Part shown: positions 24,295-35,499 of the stretch, piece by piece
Numbering within the stretch: position 1 is the stretch's first letter
Layout: every line of letters begins with the position of its first letter
NCBI GenBank assembly: GCA_003049485.1
Contig: PYST01000009.1
Coordinates: forward strand, 186,001 to 250,000
DNA length: 64,000 nt
From: Ophioceras dolichostomum
Lineage: Eukaryota; Ascomycota; Sordariomycetes; Magnaporthales; Ophioceraceae
Direction of reading: 5' to 3'
Notes under the pieces: generated by a model
Told to the model about the DNA's origin: nothing
Seen by the model: the letters and a program-made list of their open reading frames with translations, nothing else
Database searches by the model: none
Translations under genes and position numbers: made by a program

Positions 24295-26388
24295 CTTTTC
24301 TTCTTCCAACGCATGGGAGGCCGCAGGTGCGGCTGTTCGGGTCGCCACGGGATATAACGGTTGTGAAGCGGAGATCACGGGAAAAAGTTGGTCGATGCGG
24401 TTTCGTCACCTCCTGTTTGGAGTCCTCAAGTGCTGTCTGGAGCCTGGGCAGTCTTTTCTGTGAAAGGTGTGCCAACTGCCGCTTGCGCCCCCTTATTTTA
24501 CTGGAGCCTGGAACGGTTCGAGTTGACGACGACGCCCATCCTAATGGCACTGGGCCCCTATAAAGTTAGACCAAGGCAGGGCTCCAACGGCGCGTCCACC
24601 CCCAACATGGAAGCAAAAAGCAAATTGAAGACAAAGAAAGGGGACAAAAGCCCCGATGGATGGCCAATGACCGCTTTGCAGCGGGCTCAGTCAGACAGAT
24701 CGTCGATTATGGAGTTATTTAAGGTACCCAAGGTTTGTAAAAGATGCTTTTCAACAGGAAGTGACCGGACTTCAATTATGTTGATCGAGTCCGAGCTGGT
24801 CATCATTAATGTTCCGCGTGGCTCCGGCAATCCTCCGGAGCGGGCGGGCAGGCAGTGCGGCTCTCAGTGCATATCACTGGAGACTGGCTGGGGATGCGCT
24901 GCAACCTGCTGTTGCGGCACGGACCTTTCCAGCAGGCCTTCAGCGGGCGCTTGACGTCTTCCAGCCAAGAATCAGTGCCGTCTTGTCCCGGATTGTCGTT
25001 GTAACTTTGGTGGCCTGGCTGAGATTCGTACATACACGCATGGCCGACAAGCAGATGGACAATCTCTTGCTTCCATTGTATCGGATTTCAGGGAGTAAGC
25101 GGCGATTTATCAGACCTAAGTTGCGCGAAAGATCGATGCTGGGCGTATCTGAAACCCAGCCTCCTACCCTAATCCCTTAGGAAATAAAGAGGTGTAGGTA
25201 CAGGTACCTACCTCAAGGTACCTGATCATTTTTCAGTGAGGGGAAAGCTCGCAACTCTCCGACGGCTGAAGACAGACACAGACAAGAGAGCAAAGGGCGA
25301 GGAGGCAAACGAGGAGTGCCTGCAATCTTTCCCCCCACCCCCCATAAGGAAAAGGTTGCGCAACACTCGTGATTGGGTCCGCCTATGTCGTACAACGACC
25401 AATAAAGGACCTTTCCCTGTCATCAGGTATGAAAAGACGCAGCTTTATCGTGAGGTGCGGTTCTATGGTCTTGCCTCATGGTGTCCTTTCTTTCTTTTTC
25501 TTCTGACCGATCCCCACCGGTCCCGGCGGTTAATTGGTGGTCCGCAGCCGGGCCAAGCATCATTGATCCCCCGTGCCCAGCCGGAGCCACGCTCCGAGCC
25601 TCCCGCACGATTGCGATGGAAAATCAAAAGAAAGTTCAAGCTCTGACACCCGGACTCCTATGTAGAGAGACCCCAAGTACCGTTAAGCCTTCCAAGAATT
25701 TCCGTAGCATTCCCCATCCCTCCCATGTCCTAGAGATGCTGTTAGTGCTTCTGCTCCTTCGTCTGGGCCTGAACCTCGAAGCAAGAGAATATTCTTAGAA
25801 CTCATGGAAGTTGGATCGTCAGTCAAGCTCTACTACAGTACAATACAGCCATTGGCGAGTCTAGAGCTGCTTGGATGAGTGTGACTCTCATCCGCACCCT
25901 ATATTCCCTGTGCACTGCAAGAGGAGGCCATGCGCCGCGTTGGCTAACACTCCTTTTGACAAAAAAAATCTAAACCGCCCCCCAGTCCACGGCCCGCGCC
26001 GTGGGCAGCTTACAAAGTTAGGTACGCTTATTGCTCCTCAGCTGGTCGCCGTTGGCTCATCTGTGATCCCTCGAGACTGAAACGTTTGCCTCATCCTCGG
26101 TGAGCTCCCCGTGTCGGCTCGAGAAGTCTCTCTGGGAGCTTTGGTCTCTGCCCGTCGGTTTGTTGGGGGGAGAACCTCACTTTACATTGCATGCTGCTCT
26201 CCGCCCGCCCCTGAGTGACCGTACCCCATTTTCCCCCGAACCAGTGTAAACCCCGGAGAACGTCTTTTCCTCCTTGTAAACAAGCCTCAGTTTGAAATAT
26301 TCGATCCAAATCACGCACACCTGCCGAGTTACCTCTGCTCAGATCACAACGTACGTCTCGCTATCCGAATTCGGCAAACCGATAGGCT
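24295..26388. other. Intergenic region upstream of the DUF726 gene
   Basis: Two kilobases with only short, unrelated ORFs. A TACCT/AGGTA patch lies at 25191-25222. The segment next to 24294 serves as the promoter and leader of the DUF726 gene. Confidence 0.5.
25191..25222. repeat. AGGTA/TACCT inverted simple repeat
   Basis: GGTGTAGGTACAGGTACC followed by TACCTCAAGGTACC, a cluster of palindromic GGTACC words. Confidence 0.65.
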
Positions 26389-27041
26389 ATGTCCTGGAAA
26401 CACTCAAGAAGAAGCTCGAAAAAGAGCCACCACTCATCGCCCCATCACGATTCTGACTCTTCGGACAATATCCGCCGGAGCTACGAGGTCAGGGCCTGGG
26501 CCGGCAGCAACCACTCGTCCCATGACCCCCTGTTGGTGGGCAGTAAGTACCTCCTCTGTGTCCTTCCTCTCGGACAAGCGTTCCTCCGACATGCTACCCG
26601 TGTACGTCGGCGGACTGTCGGACGCGTCCTCCCGGCAGCTACTCCTACCGACAATGAGACCCATCACACCCTACGACGTTGATGATGGGATCCCATGCCG
26701 TAGATCCTCATATTGGCGCAGTACTGACCCTAACGATATCCGCCCGACCCCGCCCTCCTCCCTCAACCCCGCAAGAGCTATATCGGTAAGACATGCTCCG
26801 GGTTCTGAGTGCGCGGTGTCGTTTGGCTCCAGACGCCACCCCTCGTGGGCCGGACAAGGCATTCCCGAATCCTCAGACCCAACCCGATACCCGACGGCCA
26901 CCACACTCCGGCGTCGTTACTATCCTCTATCAAGACATGGATGCTAAGAGAACCACACCATACTGTGCTGACTGCGAGAGTTTCGAGCCGGAGGTAGGCC
27001 CCAGTAGGCTCGATACTGGGGGAGGGTATGTCGAACAATAG
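26389..27041 (+). CDS. Possible small multi-exon gene, unrecognised (doubtful)
   Basis: An ATG at 26389 opens a Ser/His/Lys-rich stretch (MSWKHSRRSSKKSHHS) that runs in frame to a good GTAAGT donor at 26543. Further on, several frames have donor- and acceptor-like signals, for example GTAAGA after CTATATCG near 26784, CTCCAG at about 26834 and GTAGGC near 26994. One frame carries a short cysteine motif (TTPYCADCESFEPE). I could not find one chain of exons that keeps frame and looks conserved, so exon limits are not given. It may be a lineage-specific gene, a decayed gene or chance. Confidence 0.25.
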
Positions 27042-27607
27042 TTTACTATCGATGTCATGAGGGCTGACCACCAACCCCTCCAGGATAGTCCACGACCGGG
27101 AGCGGTGAGGACACGCTTGTTCTATCTATCTCTACCTCAGGTATCTGTCTCTCTCTCTCTACCTCTAGAGTAGCAGCAGTAGTAGTATACGACTCTATCC
27201 TCGCTCCTTCTCTCCATTTGTGAACGATAACAGGGTCAAAACACCTCCAATGCATCTAAAAAGAGTCAAGCCCGTTGTGCAAACGCCCAACCAAAGCGAT
27301 ATTCCCAAAACAAACCACCACCCGCCGGGCAGATATAATAGGAGAACACAGCGTCCATCCGCTTCCCATCATCAATTGTGAACCCATCAACCATTGCTTC
27401 TCGAGGCTCAGCATCGAGACACGAAAATATTCCTGAACTCCATCCCCGTATCCACCAAAAAAAGGGGGAGAGATACCGTCAACTCAATCATGGCTCTTCC
27501 ATGGCTGCCCGTGTATGACCAATTTCCCATCCCGGACCGCCACCTGACGGCGAGTTCGGCTCGTGTGGGTCGAACGGAGGCTCCGGGGGCTTCCACTTCT
27601 TCCACGG
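27042..27607. other. Intergenic, 3' flank of PPN1
   Basis: No gene seen. Contains T/C-rich patches and a short GTAGTA patch near 27170-27190. Confidence 0.5.
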
Positions 27608-29871
27608 CTAGTAGTCAAGCTTCTCCAGGTCCTCCCTGTTGACTGTGCTGACGAAGGCATGGTCCAGGAAGTGGAGCCACACCTTATTGTGCTTCTTGTG
27701 CTTCTTGTGCTTCTTCAGCTTGTCCTCGCCCACGGTGCCATCGTCCTTGTGGTTGAGGAGGGAGTCGTGGCTATCTTCATCCTCGTCCTCGTCGTCGTCT
27801 TGCTCCTCCCTCTCAGAAGCTTCATAGTAGTCATCTTCGTCGTCGTACTCGTCAAACCCATTATCGTAGTCGGCCTCAGAGGCAAAGACCTTAGCCTTCG
27901 CTTCTCGTCGGCCCATGCGCCAGGCCAGCTGGATGTAGCTCGAGACGGTGAGGTCTTGAAGCTTCATCACTTTATCCTTGAACGTGCTATACTCCTCCTC
28001 AAAGCGGAACTCGAGGGGGTCGGGTCCCTTGTCTGGCTTCTTGCCCTTGTGCTTTCCGTGGCGCCAGCGGTCGGCGTCAACCTCACCACTGTCGTCCGTG
28101 ACCGTGTCGTTGTTGATATGTGTCAGGTTTGCGTAATACTGTGTGTATCCCAGGAATGTGAGTGGCTGTGGGGAGTAAGCTGGGCCAGGAGGTGAAGACT
28201 TCGAGGGTGGATTCGGGATCACGAGATTTGGGTCCTTAGGCTTCTTCTTCTTGTCCTTCTTGTTCTTTCCGCCCTTCTTTTTCTTCTTCTTCTCGATCTC
28301 AATTAAGGTAAGATCACGAAGCTGGTGGAATGCCTCCAGCTCTTCAAGCGCCAGAGCGGTCGGAGTATGGACAGGGCGGATAATCGGCACTTGCCGGACG
28401 GAGGAGGTCTCGAGTCCAGTAATGTTGTATTCGATGATGCGCAATGTTGGAAAGAAGTTCGGCACAATGCTAGGCCCGACGATGGAAAGCTGATACCGTT
28501 CAGCCCAAGGACCGCCGAGCTTGCTCTGTGGCTTCTTCTTCTTCTTCCCCTTACGCTTCTTGTTCGTGTTCTCATCGTTTGGGCTGATAACATTAGAGCT
28601 GGGCGCGGCCTCCTTCGGGAGTTTCGACCAGCCATGCCTGAGCTCCATGAGGTAGTCCGAGGCACTCTGGACCGTCAGTTCGTCCGACATGGCCGTGCGG
28701 ACAATGCCGTTGCCGTCGAAGTCGCTGATGAACATCCTGTCGACGTCGACTTCATTCGAGTCCTGGAGCATGAAGTGGTCGATGTTCATGTGACCGTAGA
28801 TGGATCCGACGATGACGTCGCGGAACTGGTGCACCCAGAGCGTGTACTTTTGCCAACAGGTCTCGTCCCACAACATCTTGCTCGGCGTGCGGGCAGGAGG
28901 TACATGGCCCATAAGGATGGCCTTCATGCCGCGGTCGCGCATGAACTGCAGCTGGACCCGCAGCCACTCCAGCTGCTTAAAGCCGGGCTCGGCCGGGTCG
29001 ACGCAGTCGTCGATGGCGGCGTTGCGATCAAAGAAGTACAGCGTGTTCAAGCTGAAGACGGCCAGCTTGTGCGGAATGACCTCGACGTAGAACCAGCCGC
29101 CGAACTCGAACGAGTGGCGCTGCTCTTCGGGGATGAAGTTGTGCCATAGCTCGGTGTAGTACTGAAGCCAGCGGTTGGGACCAGGCATCATGATGTTGTG
29201 CGGGAGAATGTCGTTGTTGCCAAACGTCGGGATGACGGGAACAGTCAGGACCTTCGCCTTGTCGTCGTAGAAAAGGTCGCTGAACTTGGATGCGATCCAC
29301 CGGTTGGTGCCCAGCACCTGTTCGGCGCTTCGGGGGATTTCCTCGTCGCTATCGTGGCGGGCATTGTCGCCGGTCCAAATGACGAAATCGATCTTGTCCT
29401 TGAGGTGCTTGTCAATCCAGTCGAAAGTGGCGTTCACGAGCGAGAACGGGCTGTCGCAATCGGATGTCTCGGCGCCGTAGAAGCCGGAAGGGCCGTGGCC
29501 CCGATGGCAAGCCGAGTCTTCATCGGTTGAAGCGTGGACTTGGTAGAACTCGTCGGGGTGGATGTCTGGTGAACGCAAGAGCCAGCTAGTTAGATGGTAT
29601 GACACGTCACGACGATTCAAGGACTGTCAAGCCCAGGAGCCCGGATATGCGATCTGGCGGCATGATGCGACGAACCCGTGATATGCAGGAACCTCCCATG
29701 GAGCTTAGGCTGTTCCTGTGGTCTCGATGGCGGGGTATGCGTCTGTATTGGAGGAGCCTGAGAGCTCTGCAGCACGCGCTGGTGCGCCTGGGCTTCTTCG
29801 CGGATGAAGCTGCCAATGACGACATTGCACAGCAACACCGAACCGAACAGCGGAGTCCACAATCGTGGCAT
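27608..29871 (-). CDS. PPN1: Vacuolar endopolyphosphatase (PPN1)
   Basis: Two exons, 29871-29676 and 29565-27608 (717 residues). The 110-base intron has branch CTAAC and acceptor CACCAG but an unusual GTTCGT donor. The join restores the first metallophosphoesterase motif, GRFLHIT-DIHPDEFY. Further motifs are VIWTGDNARHDSD, FGNND, MGHVPPA and a GHMNIDHF (GHxx) motif, the usual calcineurin-like metal-binding set. A hydrophobic N-terminal helix (LWTPLFGSVLLCNVVIGSFI) anchors the protein as a type II vacuolar membrane protein. Ppn1 cuts long inorganic polyphosphate internally. Lys-rich tracts near residues 397-411 and 489-510, and an acidic/Ser then Lys/His tail (about 638-693), interrupt or follow the domain. 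Similar length to fungal homologues. Confidence 0.95.
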
Positions 29872-31570
29872 ATTTCACACCGACGAGGTGGGATGGCTGC
29901 CCAAGGCGAGCCTTATGAGCGGCGTAGACAAACAGACGGGCAGGAGTGTGCAAAAACCCAAACAAAATGATGGTCTACAAAATACTACGAGGGGGCTTGT
30001 CTTTTAGGGGCCTTGGCCTACGGCTGTCAGGTCGGGTTAGGCGGCTAATAGGGGGCGTCGGTGCGTCTGGTCGTCGATGAGGGCGAAGGTGGTGTCCGTG
30101 TGAGGGGACTAGATGGTCTCGAAGTCGAGATGAAGAAGGCCGAAGATGTCGAGACCCCTAAAGTCAAATGGAGGACGCCCCTCCCTCGCGCCAGGAGCCG
30201 GCAGGCAAAATCCTGGCTCTTGAAGCAGAGAAGCCAGTGGGCAGGGAGAACCAACAAGTTAGGGAAAGAGGAACCAGCACCATTTAAAAACAACTGAAAA
30301 TCGGGCAGCTACATGTTTTATGTATGCGAGGACCAAATTCCGCCCTCTCCCCTTTCTTCGTGGTCAGAAGTTGGGAAGTGCAGAAGCTGAGAGAGAAAGC
30401 TGGAAGGCAACAAGTTGCCCAACGACCATGGACCGGGGTCTCGCACAATTTTGAGTAAGAGACCAGAGTCGCGGGCAGATCCGTCGCATGACGCATCCGG
30501 AGCCAACCTAGTCTCTCTTCGCGGTCCGAATCAGAAGCCATGGCACACGATCTGGGGTTTTTCCTCTTCAATTAAATTTATTACTCGTCTGTTGTGTCCT
30601 TTTGACTCTGTGAAGCTTCTGCACTTTCTCATCGTTGGTTCACGAGGGAGTGGGATGGGGGGCCAATGCTTCGCCGTGATCAACCCACGTGTGTCTCGGC
30701 CTTTGAGTTCACAACTGCCTGCCCACACCCACCACTACTAAATAAATCGTGCAGTGTGTGTGTGGCACATGGACAACTTTGCGTCGAGGACCTCTTTGGC
30801 TAACGTGAGCCATCACCGCCATCTCACATCTCGTGGGTCCCCTCCAAAGTCTCAGCTTTCGTGTCCACGCCTTCTTTCGGCCGCCGTTCATCACAAAAAT
30901 GACGTAATTGTGCCTCCTCGGACAGTAGGTAGTGGACTGGGTGCGATGTGCTGTGGTCTTCCGTATTGGCTGGTGGAACCAGGACGAGGTATCCATGGTG
31001 GTGGGGCTCGCATTTTGGTTCTTAAATTTATCCTGAAAGCAAAATTCTAGTTACGAGTTTTCTCTCATCACCAGCAACTGCACGTCTCCAGAATGCCAGT
31101 GGCCCGTACTCACTTCTCGTCTGTACCATCATGGCCTGGTGTTATATACTCACAAATGGAGATCTTGTTGCGAGATCAAGCTAAACCGCAAGTTTGAGGG
31201 AATTCTGAGGGCACTAAGCTACGGTGATGTTTTCCTATGAAATCGCGGTAACAGCTGAATGCCTTCACTATGCTTGGGAGGAGGTCCCCTTAGCTCGGCC
31301 TTGCACCGAACGAGGTCGCATGCCCAGAGTGTCCAGGGGCTGCACCGCTCTACAACTAGTGGATGTGAGAAGCAGGATGAAGAGAGACGATGGTAGATAG
31401 TGGTGGTGAGTGACATGGAAAAAGGGGATCCAAATTTTGGAATTTGTCTTCACGGAACGCCGCCGTATTACTCCAGTCTAACAACAAGTACCAAACCAAC
31501 CACCTGCAACCCATGAGATGTTGAACTCTCAAAACAAGTCTTCAAGAAAAACAGACATGGCCCCGTTCTT
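29872..31570. other. Intergenic between two minus-strand genes
   Basis: Upstream region of PPN1 and 3' flank of the glycine-cleavage T gene. ORFs of up to 108 codons show no recognisable motif. No RNA gene was seen. Confidence 0.5.
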
Positions 31571-33028
31571 TTACGCCGGCGCGGTTCCCTTCCAGTACTT
31601 GGTAGGCACGAACGGCATCTTCGTGACCACGGCCTTCCGCGTCTTCCCCCTCACAATTACAGCCACCTCCGTTCCTGCCTTGTGGAAACCATCCTTCACG
31701 TATCCCATCGCGATGTTCTTCTTCAGTGTCGGGCTGGGGCACCCGCTAGTGATCGACCCGAGCTTCTCCCCCTCGGCGCTCACGATCTCGGCCCCCTCCC
31801 GAGCCGGCGCACCCTCGACGACCAGTCCGACCCGGCGGCGCTCGACGCCGGTCCCGCCTTTGCTCTTCGGCGTCAGCTGGCCGAGGATCACATCCGCGCC
31901 GTGGAACCCACCTGTGGCTCTTCGCTGCGGGGCCACGATCCAGCTCAGCCCGGCCTCGACGGGGGTGGTAGAGTCGTCCAGGTCGTGGCCGTAGAGGCAC
32001 ATGCCGGCCTCCAGACGCAGGCTGTCCCGCGCGCCCAGGCCGGCCAGCTGCAATCTCTCCGGGCCCGCCACGGCCAGTAGCGCCTCTGTAACCTCGACAG
32101 TCTCATCGCCTGGGATGGAGATCTCGAAGCCGTCCTCTCCCGTGTAGCCACCCCTGCTGATCAGCAGCGGGCTCGACACCTCAGCCGTGCCGTGAGGACC
32201 ATCCCTGAGCTTTACCCGGCCGTAGTGGGACGTGCCGAAGAGCACCTTCGGTAAACTAACCTCGGCGGGCTCGGCCAGCGCCTCGGCTAGAATCTCCTTG
32301 CTCAGGGGCCCCTGCATCGCGATTAAGCCCCAGCCGTCCATCTTCTCGTGGTGCACGGCGGGCTTCCCCTGCTCGGCCCAGATGGCCAGCTCCTCGGCGA
32401 GGTAGGCGTCATCCTTGGCGCGGCAGGCCGCGTTGGTCACGACGTAGAACAGGTTAGGCGCCAGCTTGGTGACAATAGTGTCGTCGACAATGCCGCCCGT
32501 GCGCCGGTGCAGGAGGGCGCTCAAAGTGCCCTTGTGCGGCTCCAGGTCGGCGAGGCCCGCGGGCGTGATCCTTTCTAGGAACTCGGTTGCGCCCGGGCCG
32601 TGGAAGCGGCGCTGCACCATGTGGCTGACATCGAAAAGTGATGCCTTCTCCCTTGTAAAGGCGTGCGATGCGCTGACCGACAGAGGCGAGTACTGTACGG
32701 GCATGTGAAAGCCGCCAAACGGCACCATCTTGGCGCCGTGGGCAAGGTGCAGGTCGTAGAGTGGTGTCTTTTCAAGAGCACCAGTGTCAGTTGGCGGCGC
32801 TGAAGCGAGACATCTCTTTTGAGATGCCCCGGTCCATTTTGGGACAGCCAACGGCGCCGAGAGCTGCGCCGAACATCTGAGCCGGTTCGGGTGAGTAGCC
32901 GTTGCGGCAGAACACGTGAGTGTTGCGAGCCGGGAATTGGCACGGCATTGTAGCTGCGGCGTCTGATGCAAAGCCAGCACCGGTCGGCCCAATGCCGCAG
33001 TCGATCTTATAGACTTGAAAGACTTCAT
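31571..33028 (-). CDS. GCV1: Aminomethyltransferase, glycine cleavage system T protein, mitochondrial
   Basis: Single exon. I choose the ATG at 33028-33026 (485 residues), because the longer open frame upstream has no ATG. About 75 N-terminal residues are rich in Arg, Ser, Ala and Thr with few acids, as expected of a mitochondrial presequence. The catalytic part begins TPLYDLHLAHGAKMVPFGGF and contains ASLFDVSHM, GGIVDDTIV, GLIAMQGPLS, the conserved GGYTGEDGFEI and RLEAGMCLYGHD. T protein takes the aminomethyl group from the lipoyl arm of H protein, passes the methylene to tetrahydrofolate and frees ammonia. Length and motif order are normal apart from the long presequence. Confidence 0.95.
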   Translation of the reverse strand: MKSFKSIRSTAALGRPVLALHQTPQLQCRANSRLATLTCSAATATHPNRLRCSAQLSAPLAVPKWTGASQKRCLASAPPTDTGALEKTPLYDLHLAHGAKMVPFGGFHMPVQYSPLSVSASHAFTREKASLFDVSHMVQRRFHGPGATEFLERITPAGLADLEPHKGTLSALLHRRTGGIVDDTIVTKLAPNLFYVVTNAACRAKDDAYLAEELAIWAEQGKPAVHHEKMDGWGLIAMQGPLSKEILAEALAEPAEVSLPKVLFGTSHYGRVKLRDGPHGTAEVSSPLLISRGGYTGEDGFEISIPGDETVEVTEALLAVAGPERLQLAGLGARDSLRLEAGMCLYGHDLDDSTTPVEAGLSWIVAPQRRATGGFHGADVILGQLTPKSKGGTGVERRRVGLVVEGAPAREGAEIVSAEGEKLGSITSGCPSPTLKKNIAMGYVKDGFHKAGTEVAVIVRGKTRKAVVTKMPFVPTKYWKGTAPA

Positions 33029-33848
33029 ATTCGCGGCGAATGGCCAAAAGGACGGTGTTGGAATGGACTGGTTGTGCAGCCCTGGTTCCAACAGGATACG
33101 CTTGTATGTGGTAGTTAGAGGTGTCCAAGCAGCGCCGGCCTCGGCGACGAGGGGTACGGTGGGGAGGCCGAGCACCCGACCCGCTCCTATCACTATCACG
33201 CCGCACTGGCTGTATCAATCCTAGGCCCGTTATCGACCTGAGAAGGGGCTTCAGCTAATGGTACATTCTATGAATTTACTCAAAGACTTTGACGTGGTCG
33301 TGTAAGCTCGAGTCGGCACGTCTAGAACTTCTATTGAGGTTTCGCTCCGGATGAACGGAAACTGTCCGGGATCTAAAAATGACGGAGCAGACCGCTGAAA
33401 GCCGGCGCCAATACGGAAGGAAGTCGGGGCAGAAAGGAGGAATGCAATATTCCAAAGTCACGTCGAGTCGAACTCATTGGATTCGCGTTCTCGCAAATTT
33501 CCCAATAGTGCGCAAGTTCAATCCCTGAGATCTACAGCTCGCCCCTGTAGGTAAAGAGCATCAAGAGCATCTGCCAAGTCTGTTCAGTGTCTCTCTCTAG
33601 AGCTTTGGCTCACAGAGACATTGGCCTTCCAAAACCAACTCCAGTCGTATTCAAACAGGCCGATGGAAGCAGGCTCCGGCCATCTAAGATAATGGTAACC
33701 AAATAATACCAACGCGATTCCCCACGAGCGAGAGAAAATAAGACCTAGGAGTTACAGTGCCCGAACCCCACCTAACAGATGAAACTCAAGGCGGGAAATG
33801 GAAGAGGCGCACAGGGAGAGCCTTGCCCTCACCGACCTGCCGCGACGC
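33029..33848. other. Intergenic between two minus-strand genes
   Basis: Promoter and leader of the T-protein gene and 3' flank of the V-ATPase subunit H gene. Nothing else recognised. Confidence 0.55.
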
Positions 33849-35499
33849 CTATTTGTTGTTCTCGAAGCTGTACTTCAACCAGCCCCCAAGCGCCCTCAGG
33901 CTCTCCCAACGGACATTCTCATCCTCCTCACCCATGAGCTCCATGACCCGCGTCTTGAGGCCCAGCCGCTCGAGCTGGCCCCGGCGCTCGGGCACCTCCC
34001 GCACGAGGGCACCGACGTCGTTGCACGCAATCGCCAACACCTGCTTGTCCTGGTCCCAGGGCTTCTTCATAATCTCGGCGAGCTGGCGGACGACCTCGCC
34101 GTTCTGCGACTCGAGGATGCGGCGCGCGTTCTCGGCCCAGAAGGTCTGGCTGCGGTGCGGCGGCGACCAACGGAGGTGGCCCATCTTCACCTCGGCGACG
34201 TACTCGTCGAACGTCGTCTTGGTGGCCGCGTACTCGTCCAGCATGGATCTCAGGCTCTGCAGGTCCTCCTGCAGGTCCGGGTCCGCTAGCTGCCGCGACG
34301 ACAGGTTCGCGAGCAGCGCAGGCAGCCGGGCGAACGAAGCGACGGGAAGAAGGCTCGACCGGTTCGCCGAGAGCAGGTTGTATAGCGTGGACACTAGCAG
34401 TCGTGTCGTCTTCTCCTTGGGCGACAACCTAAGGAGCTGGGTGTATAGCGAGACGATGTTGTACTCTCTATAAAACGCAAGCAAAAGGTCAGAGCTCCAG
34501 CCAGGTAGCAAGATAACAGTGTGAGTAGAGGGGTAGGGGTCCAGGGGGGTCAGGAGTTAGGGGCTAGGAGTAAGGGGTAGTCGCATACTCGTTAAGATCA
34601 TAGCCAACCTCTTCAGCATCGAATGAGAGCTGCCACATCACCAACAGCACGTGGTAGAGAAGCTGCAGCCCGACGCCACCGCCGATCGAGCCCTCCAGAC
34701 CCCCACCCCTGGTTCCCCTCAGGTTTGAAGACGAGTCGCCGTTCCCGGACGACCCTGCAGCCGCACGGAGTATGTTCACCAGCGGAGCGACCGTCTCACT
34801 CCTCTGCGCCCAGAACTGACGTCGTGATTTGGTCCCGTACAGCAGCGAGGAGTAGTGCAGCACGCCTATGTCCTGCAGGCCCGCGTCCGAGTTCTTCGTC
34901 AGGGTGGACAGGTAAGACAAGATTACGGGTAGCGCTTTCTCGATCGTGGCGGGCGACTCGTCCTTGGAGCTGGCAGCCAGGTTGGCGAGGACCGTTGAGG
35001 TCAATAGTGGGATGGGGTCTTCCGGGTTAGACGAGTGGGCGAGGAGTGGTAGGAAGTTCTGGTACGGATCGGAGTTCTGGAAAAGAGCCTTTGACAGAGA
35101 AGGGACGCCTGTAGTTACAGTCATGGATGATCAAGTCAGCTTCCAGAATTACTCCTCAGTAATGCTGTACGTGGGCGAGGAGCGCAAGATGCAGGCAAAG
35201 GGGAGCGTACTTTCGAGCAAATCGCTCAGTAGGACGAGGATGTACTGGACGATATGCTTGTTCGCCGACTCTAGCACGCTGGGCTTCCCTGGCGCGCCAA
35301 CAAACAGCGCCCTGTAGCCGTCGATGTCGGCCTCGACAGTTTGCCGTCGCGCATCCTTTTTGACCTTGTCGACAGCTCTGATTTTCGCCAGATGGTCCTC
35401 GGTCAAGGTGCCCGCCCGCACGGCGCCATCCCAAGCAATAGGCCTTTGGCGAATATTGCTCTGCAGCGAAGCTAAATATGTGGGAGGATCGAGGGACAT
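33849..35499 (-). CDS. VMA13: V-type proton ATPase subunit H
   Basis: Three exons, 35499-35211, 35108-34589 and 34467-33849 (475 residues, close to the 478 of yeast Vma13). Donors are GTACGC and GTATGC and acceptors CTACAG and TTATAG. The joins give SDLLE-SVPSLSKALF and YDLNE-EYNIVSLYTQL, both typical of the family. The protein is an all-helical HEAT/armadillo-like repeat. The C-terminal part (KTTFDEYVAEVKMGHLRWSP, then HRSQTFWAENARRI) is the most conserved. Subunit H sits on the V1 sector at the vacuolar membrane, is needed for proton pumping in the assembled enzyme and silences ATP hydrolysis by free V1. No odd features apart from the rare GTACGC donor. Confidence 0.96.
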
